The notes: a model not told the origin generated them from the sequence alone. A stretch of DNA of 64,000 nucleotides from Bradyrhizobium sp. WSM3983 (GCF_000473045.1 NZ_AXAY01000007.1:94644-158643), one strand, 5' to 3'; positions 36,025 through 45,936 are shown, counted from the stretch's first letter. Made by a program: numbers and translations.

Positions 36025-36633
36025 ATGGCTGACCGGTGTCCTGATCCGGAAGAGCAGATGTCGGCGGCGGAGTGCGAACAACCGGGAACCGGTTGGGGAA
36101 TTCTGGAGGATCTCTCCGGCGATCCCACGATCTGGGTGCTGATCTTCAGCGAGCTCGCCGCGTTCTGCTTGTTTCTCGGCGCCATCGTGGTTGCGCGCGC
36201 AATCCATCCTGCGGTGTTCGCGGCAGGGCAGGCGGCGCTCAATTCGAACCTTGCCGGGCTCAATACGGTCGTGCTGGTGACCAGCGGCTGGGCCGCGGCC
36301 CGGGCGGCGAAGTCCGCGCGCGCCGGCGAGAAGCGGGCATCGCGCCGCCGGCTCCTGATCGCCATGGCGCTCGGCGGCGTCTTCATCGCCATCAAGCTCG
36401 CCGAATATGCCGGAGAGATCGGTCGCGGCGTTGGTCTGGAGACCAGCACCTTCTTCACGCTCTACTTCCTCCTGACCGGCTTTCACCTCCTGCACGTCGG
36501 CCTCGGCATCGTGATCCTTGCCGTGGTCTGCCGCCGCGCTGAGACGGTGGGCATCGAGACCGGGGCTGCGTTCTGGCACATGGTCGATCTGGTTTGGATC
36601 GTGATGTTCCCGATGCTCTATCTGGTGCGATGA
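36025..36633 (+). CDS. norE: NorE, nitric oxide reductase accessory protein (heme-copper oxidase subunit III-like)
   Basis: 202 residues with five hydrophobic helices beginning at DPTIWVLIFSELAAFCLFLGA. LNTVVLVTSGWAAARA, LAEYAGEI and YFLLTGFHLLHVGLGIVI followed by HMVDLVWIVMFPMLYLV match subunit III of oxidases and NorE. NorE helps full nitric oxide reductase activity but is not catalytic. GGAGGGG sits 6 bp before ATG 36025. ATG 36058 (GGAAG 5 bp before) is a serious alternative because the FNR-type box predicts transcription starting near 36036. The stop overlaps norF. Confidence 0.85.
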   Translation: MADRCPDPEEQMSAAECEQPGTGWGILEDLSGDPTIWVLIFSELAAFCLFLGAIVVARAIHPAVFAAGQAALNSNLAGLNTVVLVTSGWAAARAAKSARAGEKRASRRRLLIAMALGGVFIAIKLAEYAGEIGRGVGLETSTFFTLYFLLTGFHLLHVGLGIVILAVVCRRAETVGIETGAAFWHMVDLVWIVMFPMLYLVR

Positions 36634-36896
36634 CGATGCCGGATCGCCTTGACACCACCTGGATCGTGCTGATCGGCCTCGCGCTCGCGACCCTTCTACT
36701 GCCGCCGCTGTTGCCGCGCCCGCTGCTCGCCAACGCGCTGGTCCTGGTCCTTGCCGCCATCAAGGGCCGCCGGATTGCGCTCGATTTCCTCGACCTGCGC
36801 GCCGCGCCGGCGCTCTGGCGCGGGCTTGTCAGCGCCTGGATCGTGATTCTCGCGCTGTTTGCCTGGCTCGCCTCGGCGATCGTCAGCTTGATCTGA
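36630..36896 (+). CDS. norF: NorF-like small membrane protein (subunit IV-like)
   Basis: 88 residues. Two or three helices: TWIVLIGLALATLLLPPLL (about 9-27), LVLVLAAIKGRRIALDFLDL, where KGR-x-IALDFLDLR is the recognisable NorF/COX4-like motif, and a final LVSAWIVILALFAWLASAIVSLI. It overlaps norE by 4 bp, as in other norEF pairs, and precedes norC by 111 bp. Confidence 0.82.
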   Translation: MTMPDRLDTTWIVLIGLALATLLLPPLLPRPLLANALVLVLAAIKGRRIALDFLDLRAAPALWRGLVSAWIVILALFAWLASAIVSLI

Positions 36897-36917
36897 CGCG
36901 GTCAACGCTAGCGTTCA

Positions 36918-36961
36918 TTGCGCCCCGACAAAGACCCGTCCGCACCGATCGGCAAGATACA
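36918..36961 (+). promoter_or_regulatory. NnrR/FixK-type box and -10 element of the norCBQD promoter
   Basis: TTGCGCCCCGACAA (36918-36931) fits TTG-N8-CAA. With the centre at 36924.5, activation at -41.5 predicts a start near 36966, and GATACA at 36956-36961 is a suitable -10 element. norC begins at 37008. In Bradyrhizobium norCBQD is known to depend on Crp/Fnr-type regulators (FixK2/NnrR), so this is the expected site. Confidence 0.65.
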
Positions 36962-37007
36962 GCATCACTGCTTCCTCGCGACACGACTCACACGGAAAGG
37001 ACTGGCA

Positions 37008-37460
37008 ATGGCTGAACGCCTGACCAAGTCGGCGGCTCGAAACGTCTTCTACGGCGGCTCGGCCTTCTTCTTTGCAATCTTCCTGGGGCTGACTGCGCAC
37101 AGCCATTACTACATGGTCACGACCTCGACCGACGCGCCCACGCTGACCGCGTCGGTTGCGCGCGGCAAGCATGTCTGGGAGCGCAACTCCTGCATCAACT
37201 GCCACACGCTACTGGGCGAGGGCGCCTATTTCGCACCCGAGGTCGGCAACGTCTGGGATCGCTGGGGCGGCAAGGAGGATCCGGCCGGCGCGCGCGAGAC
37301 CCTGAAGGCCTGGATGCAATCGCAGCCCTCGGGCGCGAAAGGCCGGCGGCAGATGCCGCAATTCAACCTGACGGACCAGGAGCTCAACGATCTCGCCGAC
37401 TTCCTGCAATGGGTCAGCACGATCAAGCGCCAGGACTGGCCGCCGAACAAGGCCGGCTGA
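37008..37460 (+). CDS. norC: Nitric oxide reductase cytochrome c subunit
   Basis: 150 residues. One N-terminal membrane anchor (about 17-33, AFFFAIFLGLTAHSHYYM) and a periplasmic cytochrome c domain with heme motif CINCH (Cys62, Cys65, His66); the methionine of RRQMPQFNLTDQ is the likely sixth ligand. NorC passes electrons to the NorB catalytic subunit that reduces two NO to N2O. GGAAAGG lies before the ATG. It is followed by norB after 39 bp. Confidence 0.96.
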   Translation: MAERLTKSAARNVFYGGSAFFFAIFLGLTAHSHYYMVTTSTDAPTLTASVARGKHVWERNSCINCHTLLGEGAYFAPEVGNVWDRWGGKEDPAGARETLKAWMQSQPSGAKGRRQMPQFNLTDQELNDLADFLQWVSTIKRQDWPPNKAG

Positions 37461-37499
37461 GTGGCCTGCATTCTTCTTTCAAGACAGAGAGACCCCGAG

Positions 37500-38846
37500 A
37501 TGAAATATCAGACCCAGAAAGTCGCGATGCTGTATTTCTACGGCGCGCTGACGCTCTTCCTGGCCCAGGTCCTCTTCGGCCTGCTCGCCGGAACCATCTA
37601 CGTCCTGCCCAACACGCTGTCGGTGCTGCTGCCGTTCAACATCGTCAGAATGATCCACACCAACACACTCATCGTATGGTCGCTGATCGGCTTCATGGGC
37701 GCGACCTACTACCTGCTGCCTGAGGAAACCGAGACCGAGCTGTTCAGCCCGCTGCTCGCAAAGATCCAGTTCTGGATGTTCTTCTGTGCGGCAGCCGTGG
37801 CCGTGGTCGGCTATCTCTTCCACTACCACGAGGGTCGCGAGTTCCTCGAACAGCCCTTCATCATCAAGGTCGGCATCGTCGTGGTCTGCCTGATGTTTCT
37901 GTTCAACGTGACGATGACGGCGCTCAAGGGCCGCAAGACCACGGTCACCAACATCCTGCTGTTCGGCCTGTGGGGCGTTGCGATCTTCTTCCTGTTCGCC
38001 TTCTATAACCCAGCCAATCTCGCGGTCGACAAGATGTACTGGTGGTACGTCGTCCATCTCTGGGTCGAGGGCGTCTGGGAGTTGATCATGGCCTCCGTGC
38101 TCGCCTTCCTGATGATCAAGCTCAACGGCATCGACCGCGAGGTCGTCGAGAAGTGGCTCTATGTCATCATCGGCCTTGCGTTGTTCTCCGGCATCCTCGG
38201 CACCGGCCATCACTTCTACTGGATCGGCGCGCCCGGCTACTGGCAGTGGATCGGCTCGCTCTTCTCGACGCTCGAAGTCGCGCCGTTCTTCACCATGGTG
38301 ATCTTCACGGTGCAGATGACCTGGAAGGCCGGCCGCAAGCATCCGAACCGCGCAGCGCTGTTGTGGTCCGTCGGTTGCTCCGTGATGGCGTTCCTTGGAG
38401 CGGGCGTCTGGGGCTTCCTGCACACGCTGTCGTCGGTGAACTACTACACCCACGGCACGCAGGTCACCGCCGCGCACGGCCATCTCGCCTTCTTCGGCGC
38501 CTATGTCATGCTGAATCTGTCGGTGATGGCCTACGCCATCCCGCAGATCAAGGGGCGCGCGCCCTACAACCAGTGGCTCTCCATGACGAGCTTCTGGATT
38601 ATGTGCACCGCCATGATGGTGATGACCTTCGCGCTGACCTTCGCCGGCGTGATCCAGGTCCATCTCCAGCGCGTGCTCGGCCAGAGCTACATGGATGTGC
38701 AGGACCAGCTCGCCTTCTTCTACTGGGTACGGCTCGGCTCCGGCGTATTCGTCGCGATCTCTGCGCTGATGTTCGTCTGGGCGGTGTTGGTGCCGGGCCG
38801 CGAAAGGCCGGCGACCATCCCGGGCGCGCTGCAGCCGGCGGAATAA
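37500..38846 (+). CDS. norB: Nitric oxide reductase large subunit (cytochrome b)
   Basis: 448 residues, twelve membrane helices. Heme and iron ligands are in place: His in RMIHTNTLIVW for the low-spin heme, HLWVEGVWELI with the FeB histidine and the key glutamate, GTGHHFYWIG with the other two FeB histidines, and HGHLAFFGAYVM with heme ligands. This is the cytochrome c-dependent cNor type, not the fused quinol type, because no NorC-like N-terminal extension is present. Catalyses 2 NO to N2O at the inner membrane. Confidence 0.97.
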   Translation: MKYQTQKVAMLYFYGALTLFLAQVLFGLLAGTIYVLPNTLSVLLPFNIVRMIHTNTLIVWSLIGFMGATYYLLPEETETELFSPLLAKIQFWMFFCAAAVAVVGYLFHYHEGREFLEQPFIIKVGIVVVCLMFLFNVTMTALKGRKTTVTNILLFGLWGVAIFFLFAFYNPANLAVDKMYWWYVVHLWVEGVWELIMASVLAFLMIKLNGIDREVVEKWLYVIIGLALFSGILGTGHHFYWIGAPGYWQWIGSLFSTLEVAPFFTMVIFTVQMTWKAGRKHPNRAALLWSVGCSVMAFLGAGVWGFLHTLSSVNYYTHGTQVTAAHGHLAFFGAYVMLNLSVMAYAIPQIKGRAPYNQWLSMTSFWIMCTAMMVMTFALTFAGVIQVHLQRVLGQSYMDVQDQLAFFYWVRLGSGVFVAISALMFVWAVLVPGRERPATIPGALQPAE

Positions 38847-38908
38847 GCGAGAACGGCGGCCGCGGACAATCGCGGCCGCCTGTCCAAGAGAATTTCCGGA
38901 GAAGGACC

Positions 38909-39721
38909 ATGAAAGCAGCTCTTCACGCCGTGCCAGCGTCCGCGCCCGCGCTTCCAGCCTATGTCCCCAGCGGCAATGAATGCGTGCTGTTCGAGCACGC
39001 CTGGCGGCATCGCTTGCCGGTTCTGCTGAAGGGGCCGACCGGCTGCGGCAAGACGCGCTTCGTCGCCCATATGGCGGCGCGGTTGGGACTGCCGCTCCAC
39101 ACCGTCGCCTGTCACGACGATCTCACTGCCGCCGATCTCACCGGCCGCTTCCTGCTCAGGGGCGGTGACACCGTGTGGGCCGACGGTCCGTTGACGCGCG
39201 CGGTGCGGGAAGGCGGCATCTGCTATCTCGACGAAGTGGTGGAGGCGCGCAAGGACGTCACTGTCGTCCTGCATCCGCTCACCGACGATCGCCGCATCCT
39301 GCCGCTGGAGCGGACCGGTGAGGAGCTTGCGGCTCCCGACATCTTCATGGTCGTGGTCTCCTACAATCCCGGCTACCAGACGCTGCTGAAGGCGCTGAAG
39401 CCGTCGACGCGGCAGCGCTTCGTCGCCATCGAGTTCGGCTTCCTGCCGCCGGAACAGGAGATTGCGGTGGTCGCGGCAGAAAGCGGGCTCGCGCCGGATT
39501 GCGTGCGGCCACTGGTCGTGCTGGCCGGTCGGCTCCGCACGCTGAAAGGGCATGATCTGGAGGAGGGCGTTTCAACCCGGCTCGTCGTCTATTGCGCCAC
39601 CCTGATTGCCGCGGGAGCGTCGATCGCCGATGCCGTACTCGCCGGCATGATCGAGCCGTTGACCGACGATGCCGACGTCAAGGCGGCGCTGCTCGACGTC
39701 GCGCGCGCCGTGATCTCCTGA
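38909..39721 (+). CDS. norQ: NorQ, MoxR-type AAA+ ATPase for nitric oxide reductase assembly
   Basis: 270 residues. Walker A GPTGCGKTRF (about 43-52), Walker B GGICYLDEVVEA, then SYNPGYQTLLKALKPSTRQRF with the sensor and arginine-finger region. With the von Willebrand-type NorD encoded next, NorQ is thought to insert the non-heme FeB iron into NorB. Ribosome site GGAGAAGG. The norCBQD order is the standard one. Confidence 0.96.
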   Translation: MKAALHAVPASAPALPAYVPSGNECVLFEHAWRHRLPVLLKGPTGCGKTRFVAHMAARLGLPLHTVACHDDLTAADLTGRFLLRGGDTVWADGPLTRAVREGGICYLDEVVEARKDVTVVLHPLTDDRRILPLERTGEELAAPDIFMVVVSYNPGYQTLLKALKPSTRQRFVAIEFGFLPPEQEIAVVAAESGLAPDCVRPLVVLAGRLRTLKGHDLEEGVSTRLVVYCATLIAAGASIADAVLAGMIEPLTDDADVKAALLDVARAVIS

Positions 39722-39731
39722 GGGGGCTGCG

Positions 39732-41645
39732 ATGCTCGATTTCCTCGAGCTCGAAGAAACCGTCGGCCGGGCCTGGCATCGCCTCGTCGGCGGCACCGCG
39801 AGCTACCCGGTTCATGCCGATCACGCGGTGTCGCTTGCTGAGATCCGCCCGCGCATCGCCGTGATGTTCCGTGCGCTCGGTGGCGAGGCGGGCGTCCAGA
39901 TCGCGAGCGCGAGTGCTCGCCGGACCGGACACCGGCTCGGATGGCGCCAGCGCATCGGGATTGGCGACGAGCGCCTTGAGCAGCCCGGGCGCGATGCCGC
40001 CACCATTTTCCTCCCAGACAGTCTCGCGATCTTCGCCGACCGTGAATTGAACGCCGCATTGTATCGGTGGCTCGCCGCCTGGTTCGCATTTGCGCCGGTC
40101 GACACGATCGGCGAGGTCGATCCGCTGCGGCGCGATCTGTTGCTGTTGCGGCGGGTCAGCGAGATCGCGGTGCTGGTGCTGACGGAGTGTCCAGGCCTTG
40201 CCGAAGACTACGCCCGGCTCGCTGCGGCCATGGCGATGGCCCGGCCGCGCCGGCCGCTGCCGCGCATCGAGCAGGACATGGAGCAGATCATGCTCACGCT
40301 GCTCGGCGCCGATATGCCGCCCGCGGGCAAGCTCTGGCCGGCCATGATGGGAACCGGTCCGCTGCCGGACAAGGCCCCGCCCGGATATCACGCCATCCTG
40401 CCATGCCCGCTGTGGGGCGATTGCTGGACGCGCGAGTTTGCGCCGGCGGGAATGCATGATGACGAGGCGGCCGGAAGCAACGCGGCCACGCCGCCGGACG
40501 AGCGCAAGCGTTTCACTGTCCGCGAACGCGACGATGGCGCCAACCGTCGCGATCCCTTCGTGCTCAACCGCTTCGAAAAGATCCTGGCCATGGCCGAGAT
40601 GGTCAATGTCGATCGCCCGGCCGACGACAATGAGGACGAGGACGCGCAGAAGGCGGCCGACGATCTCGAGGAGATCACGCTGGGCCGGCGCAGCGGCAAG
40701 CCGGCGACCCGGCTGAAATTCGATCTCGACCTGCCGCCTGAAGCGCTGGATGCCTCGCGATTGAATGCGGAGATGACCTATCCCGAATGGGATTATCGCA
40801 GCCGATCCTATCTGCCCGATCATTGCCGCGTGCTCGCGGCGGCCGCGTCCGAGCGAGGTGAGGCCTGGGCGCCCGACGAGAGCATGCGCCGGCACATCCG
40901 CCAGGTCCGCCGCCGCTTCGAGGTCTTGCGGCCGCGCCACGAATTGATGCGCGCGCAGGCCGATGGCCACGATCTCGATCTCGACGCGTTGGTGCGGGCG
41001 CGCTGCGATCTCCGCGCCGGCAGCGGCGCGCTCGATCGCGTCCACGTGGCGATGCGGTCGCAAGGACACGATCTCGCCGCGACCTTGCTGGTCGACGTCT
41101 CGCTCTCCACGGATGCGTGGGTGGATGGCTATCGGGTGCTCGACGTCGAGAAGGAGGCGCTGCTTGTGCTTGCGCACGGCCTTTCGGCCTGCGGCGATCA
41201 CCACAGCATTTTGACCTTCACCTCGCGCCGACGCGCCTGGGTGCGGCTCGAGACGGTCAAGGCGTTCGGCGAGCCGATCAGCGGGGCGGTGGAGCGTCGC
41301 ATTGGCGCGCTGAGGCCGGGCTACTACACCCGGATCGGCGCCGCGGTACGCCACGCCTCCGCCGAACTCGCGCGCCAGCCGCAGCGCAAGAAGCTGCTGC
41401 TCGTCCTTACCGACGGCAAGCCGAACGATGTCGATCACTATGTGGGGCGATTTGCGGTCGAGGACACCCGCAAATCCGTGCAGGAGGCGCGGCGGCTCGG
41501 CATTGCCGTGTTCGGCGTGACGGTCGATGCCACCGCGCAGTCCTATTTTCCGACGCTGTTCGGCCACGGCGGCTACGCTATCGTCGGCAACATCCGCCGG
41601 CTGCCCGCCGCGCTGCCGGCGATCTATCGGCAGGTGGCCCATTGA
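39732..41645 (+). CDS. norD: NorD, von Willebrand factor A-domain activator of nitric oxide reductase
   Basis: 637 residues. A long helical N-terminal half includes a central acidic segment (DDNEDEDAQKAADDLEE, about 297-313). The C-terminal vWA domain (about 440-637) has an intact metal-ion site: DVSLS, then a Thr-containing loop and LVLTDGKPND. NorD partners NorQ in maturation of NorB and is tethered to the complex rather than catalytic. It starts 11 bp after norQ. The SorC operon promoter follows within 80 bp, so the nor transcript must end there. Confidence 0.94.
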   Translation: MLDFLELEETVGRAWHRLVGGTASYPVHADHAVSLAEIRPRIAVMFRALGGEAGVQIASASARRTGHRLGWRQRIGIGDERLEQPGRDAATIFLPDSLAIFADRELNAALYRWLAAWFAFAPVDTIGEVDPLRRDLLLLRRVSEIAVLVLTECPGLAEDYARLAAAMAMARPRRPLPRIEQDMEQIMLTLLGADMPPAGKLWPAMMGTGPLPDKAPPGYHAILPCPLWGDCWTREFAPAGMHDDEAAGSNAATPPDERKRFTVRERDDGANRRDPFVLNRFEKILAMAEMVNVDRPADDNEDEDAQKAADDLEEITLGRRSGKPATRLKFDLDLPPEALDASRLNAEMTYPEWDYRSRSYLPDHCRVLAAAASERGEAWAPDESMRRHIRQVRRRFEVLRPRHELMRAQADGHDLDLDALVRARCDLRAGSGALDRVHVAMRSQGHDLAATLLVDVSLSTDAWVDGYRVLDVEKEALLVLAHGLSACGDHHSILTFTSRRRAWVRLETVKAFGEPISGAVERRIGALRPGYYTRIGAAVRHASAELARQPQRKKLLLVLTDGKPNDVDHYVGRFAVEDTRKSVQEARRLGIAVFGVTVDATAQSYFPTLFGHGGYAIVGNIRRLPAALPAIYRQVAH

Positions 41646-41692
41646 ACCGGCAGGATAAAGCCCGCGGCGACGTGTTCCCCGTGTGAACTATT

Positions 41693-41717
41693 GCTCATCA
41701 ATTGGGTATATGATCGA
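41693..41717 (+). promoter_or_regulatory. Direct-repeat motif A, candidate operator of the SorC-type regulator
   Basis: GCTCATC (from 41693) and GATCGA (from 41712) are spaced 19 bp apart with TGGGTATAT between. Aligned with the site at 43611-43635, 18 of 25 positions agree (pattern GCTCAnCnnnTGGGnATATGnTCnA). It ends 9 bp before the HAD gene's ATG, in the position for autoregulation. Confidence 0.5.
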
Positions 41718-41725
41718 ATGGCCGC

Positions 41726-42388
41726 ATGGACCAGGGCCGGCCAAGACCCGATCTGATCATCTTCGATTGCGACGGCGTGCTCGTCGACAGCGAGCTGTTG
41801 AGCTGTCGCTGCCTGTCCGAGGTGCTGGCGGAGTTCGGCTTTCAACTCGGTGCAGCACAAGCGCTTGAGCTTTTCCTCGGGCGCAGCACGAAAGCGATCG
41901 AGCAGCATTATCGCGATCTCGGGCACACCCTGCCCGACGATTTTCTTCCGCGCCTGAAGGCACGTGTGCTCGAGACGTTTGCAGGTGCGCTCCAGCCGAT
42001 CCCCGGCGTCGACACCGTGTTGTCTGAATCGGAGACGCCCCGCTGTGTGGCATCGTCGAGCGACCTCGACCGCGTCTCGCTGTCGCTCGATGTCACCGGC
42101 CTCGCGCCGCATTTCGGCGGCCGGCTCTACACCGCACAGATGGTCAGGCACGGCAAGCCGGCGCCGGATCTCTTTCTTCACGCGGCAGGGAAAATGCAGA
42201 CCGATCCCGCGCGCACGCTGGTGATCGAGGACAGTATCAGCGGCGTGCAGGCTGCCAAGGCGGCCGGCATGATGGTCTGGGGATTTGTCGGCGGTGGCCA
42301 TTATCGCGCGCGCGATGGCCGCGCTATATTGTCCGCTGCCGGAGCCGATCGGGTCTTCGCGCGCATGAGCGATTTCTGGGGGGCGTGA
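41726..42388 (+). CDS. HAD-superfamily phosphatase, beta-phosphoglucomutase-like
   Basis: 220 residues. HAD motif I is IIFDCDGVLVDSE (residues 11-23) with the nucleophile aspartate and the acid aspartate two residues on; motif II is in CVASSSDLDRV; motif III lysine in VRHGKPAPDLFLHAA; motif IV IEDSISGVQAAKAAGM. A four-helix cap lies between motifs I and II. Such enzymes remove phosphate from sugar or polyol phosphates. It begins an operon with the SorC regulator 7 bp downstream, so it may clear excess phosphorylated polyol or set the inducer level. Confidence 0.87.
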   Translation: MDQGRPRPDLIIFDCDGVLVDSELLSCRCLSEVLAEFGFQLGAAQALELFLGRSTKAIEQHYRDLGHTLPDDFLPRLKARVLETFAGALQPIPGVDTVLSESETPRCVASSSDLDRVSLSLDVTGLAPHFGGRLYTAQMVRHGKPAPDLFLHAAGKMQTDPARTLVIEDSISGVQAAKAAGMMVWGFVGGGHYRARDGRAILSAAGADRVFARMSDFWGA

Positions 42389-42394
42389 GGCCGC

Positions 42395-43345
42395 ATGGCC
42401 GCCGAGAACGAAAAATCGAGGCTCGACGACGCTGCGCGTGCCGGCTGGCTCTATTTCATTGCCGGCCACACCCAGGACGAGATCGCAAGGATGCTCCAGG
42501 TGTCGCGCGCCTCGGCGCAGCGGTTGGTGTCGCTGTGTCTCGCCGAGCGGCTGATCACCTTTCGGCTCGAGCATCCCATCGCCGCCTGCATGGAATTGGC
42601 CGCACGCCTGAAAGAGCGGTTTGAGCTCAGCCATTGCGAGGTGGTGCCGGCCGATCCTGCCGCGCCGCAGGCGACCGCTGGCATTGCCGAACGCTGCGCC
42701 AATCTGCTCGATGCGACGCTGCGCTCGGAGACGCCGGTCATCGTTGCACTCGGCACGGGGCGGGCGGTACGCGCCGCGGTCGAGCGCGTCACGCCGATCG
42801 ACCGGCCCAATCACCAGATTGTCTCGCTGGTCGGCAACATCTCCGCCGATGGCTCGGCGAGTTTCTACGACACCGTCGGCCGGCTCGCCGACCGCACCGG
42901 CGCGCGGCATTATCCGATGCCGCTGCCGTTCCTGATGTCCTCGGAGGACGAGCGCAACAAGATGGTGCGGATCGAGCCGATCGCCAAGGTGAAGGCGGTC
43001 GCGGCCAAGGCCGATCTGCGCCTCGTCGGCATCGGCCAGATGGACCAGAAGGCGCAGGTCCATGTCGACGGCTTCGTCACGCGTGACGAATTGTTCGAGA
43101 TGATGCGGCAGGGCGCCATCGGCGAGATCACCGGCTGGGCCTATGATTCCAAGGGCCGCCTGCTCAAGGCCGGCACCAACAAGCGCCTCACGAGCATTCC
43201 GCCGGAAGTGCCGGCGAAGACCACGACGATCGGCGCCGCTGTCGGTGCGGCCAAGGTGCCGGCGATCGCGGCGGCACTGAACGGGCGGTTGATCAACGGC
43301 CTGATCACCGACGAGGCCACGGCACGGGCGATCCTGGAGCGGTAG
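42395..43345 (+). CDS. SorC/DeoR-type sugar-binding transcriptional regulator
   Basis: 316 residues. The N-terminal helix-turn-helix is YFIAGHTQDEIARMLQVSRA, then SAQRLVSLCLAERLI (about 17-51). The rest is the SorC sugar-binding domain, related to sugar-phosphate isomerases: VIVALGTGRAVRAAVERV, VSLVGNISADGSASFYDTVG, VGIGQMD, GAIGEITGWAYDSKGRL and INGLITDEATARAIL. SorC proteins bind phosphorylated sugars and act as tetramers on direct repeats. It sits directly before the polyol transport operon and is its likely regulator. Confidence 0.9.
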   Translation: MAAENEKSRLDDAARAGWLYFIAGHTQDEIARMLQVSRASAQRLVSLCLAERLITFRLEHPIAACMELAARLKERFELSHCEVVPADPAAPQATAGIAERCANLLDATLRSETPVIVALGTGRAVRAAVERVTPIDRPNHQIVSLVGNISADGSASFYDTVGRLADRTGARHYPMPLPFLMSSEDERNKMVRIEPIAKVKAVAAKADLRLVGIGQMDQKAQVHVDGFVTRDELFEMMRQGAIGEITGWAYDSKGRLLKAGTNKRLTSIPPEVPAKTTTIGAAVGAAKVPAIAAALNGRLINGLITDEATARAILER

Positions 43346-43398
43346 GCGGTTCGCTCTTCGCATGCCTGCGAGGCAGGCGGTCCTTCCCCACATAACAC

Positions 43399-43504
43399 TG
43401 TCATCGTCCGCGAAGGCGGACGATCCAGTACGCCGCGGCTTCGCTTGGGGCAAACCAATGAACGGCACGGCGTACTGGGTGCCCCGCTTTCGCGGAGCAC
43501 GACA
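43399..43504. repeat. Dispersed inverted repeat before the polyol operon
   Basis: TGTCATCGTCCGCGAAGGCGGACGAT (in two halves from 43399) and the closing GCGGAGCACGACA (to 43504) with TACGCCG and CGGCGTA as inner arms give an imperfect palindrome of about 106 bp. It occupies much of the 313-bp gap between the SorC gene and the binding-protein gene. Confidence 0.7.
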
Positions 43505-43579
43505 GCGTGGGCGGAGCAACACCTCTCTTCCCTCCCGCACCGCAGCACTCATAAGTTGCGGGAATGGCTGCGCCAGTGC

Positions 43580-43635
43580 TTGACAAGCGGCAGGGCTCGT
43601 CCGAACATACGCTCAACGCGTGGGCATATGCTCAA
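43580..43635 (+). promoter_or_regulatory. Promoter -35 and direct-repeat motif B upstream of the polyol operon
   Basis: TTGACA at 43580-43585 is a perfect -35; AACATA at 43604-43609 is a weak -10 at 18 bp. Immediately after it, 43611-43635 repeats the motif seen at 41693-41717, with half-sites GCTCAA at 43611 and 43630 (19 bp apart) each preceded by CATAC or CATAT. A factor bound here would cover the transcription start, consistent with repression. Confidence 0.55.
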
Positions 43636-43658
43636 AACGCGAGTTGAGGGAGGTCACC

Positions 43659-44969
<1,311 letters not shown>

Positions 44970-44998
44970 ACCTCTGAGCTCTCCCTGAGCTCAAACTT

Positions 44999-45032
44999 GC
45001 GGCCATCCTTCCATCCCCGGATGGATGGCCGC
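44999..45032 (+). terminator. Stem-loop between smoE and smoF
   Basis: GCGGCCATCC (44999-45008) and GGATGGCCGC (45023-45032) are perfect arms, with CCATCC/GGATGG able to pair further inside, followed by CTTCTTCCTCC. It lies 30 bp after the smoE stop and 28 bp before smoF. Partial termination or message stabilisation is likely. Confidence 0.5.
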
Positions 45033-45060
45033 CTTCTTCCTCCAAGCGGAGAGCCTGAGG

Positions 45061-45933
45061 ATGGCAACCCGGCAGACGCAATTCCTTGCGCGGTCACTCC
45101 TGACCCCGGCCGTCGGGCTGCTCTTCATCTGGATGATCGTCCCGCTCGCGCTGACGCTCTATTTCTCGACGCTGCACTACAGCCTGCTCGATCCCGGCTC
45201 GGAATCATTTGTCGGGCTGGAAAACTTCCGCTACTTCCTTACCGATCCCGCCTTCCTCGCCTCGCTCCAGAACACGCTGGTGCTGGTCGGCTCGGTGCTG
45301 GCGCTGACGATCCTGCTCGGGATTCCCCTGGCGCTGCTGATGGATCAGCCCGTGATCGGCCGCAACTTCGTCCGGCTGATGGTGATCGCGCCGTTCTTCG
45401 TGATGCCGACGGTGAGCGCGCTGGTCTGGAAGAATTTGCTGATGCACCCGGTGTCGGGTCTGTTCGCCTGGCTGGCCAAGCTGGTCGGGCTGACGCCGGT
45501 CGACTGGTTCAACGACGTGCCGCTCCTTGCCGTGATCCTGATCGTCTCCTGGCAATGGCTGCCGTTTGCGACGCTGATCCTGCTCACCGCGATGCAGTCG
45601 TTGGATGAGGAGCAGAAGGAAGCCGCCGAAATGGACGGCGCGAGCGCCGTCTCGACTTTCATCTATATCACGCTGCCGCATCTGGCCCGGCCGATCACGG
45701 TGGTGATCCTGATCGAGACCATCTTCCTGCTCACGGTCTTTGCAGAGATCTACGTGACCACCGGCGGTGGCCCGGGGCTGTCGACCACCAACATCGCCTT
45801 CCTGATCTATTCGCAGGCGCTGATCCAGTTCGACGTCGGCAGCGCGTCCGCGGGCGGGCTCGTTGCCGTCGTGATCGCCAATGTCGTCGCCTTCTTCCTC
45901 GTCCGCATTGTCGGCCGCAACTTGGAGGCTTGA
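45061..45933 (+). CDS. smoF: Polyol ABC transporter permease (SmoF-like)
   Basis: 290 residues, six helices of the MalF/UgpA type. The coupling motif EAAEMDGASAVSTFIYITLP (about 198-217) is the EAA loop that contacts the ATPase. GGPGLSTTNIAFLIY is typical of mannitol/sorbitol permeases. ATG 45061 directly follows a GAG-rich site (AGCCTGAGG); an upstream in-frame ATG at 45025 would start inside the hairpin. Confidence 0.9.
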   Translation: MATRQTQFLARSLLTPAVGLLFIWMIVPLALTLYFSTLHYSLLDPGSESFVGLENFRYFLTDPAFLASLQNTLVLVGSVLALTILLGIPLALLMDQPVIGRNFVRLMVIAPFFVMPTVSALVWKNLLMHPVSGLFAWLAKLVGLTPVDWFNDVPLLAVILIVSWQWLPFATLILLTAMQSLDEEQKEAAEMDGASAVSTFIYITLPHLARPITVVILIETIFLLTVFAEIYVTTGGGPGLSTTNIAFLIYSQALIQFDVGSASAGGLVAVVIANVVAFFLVRIVGRNLEA

Positions 45934-45936
45934 AGC

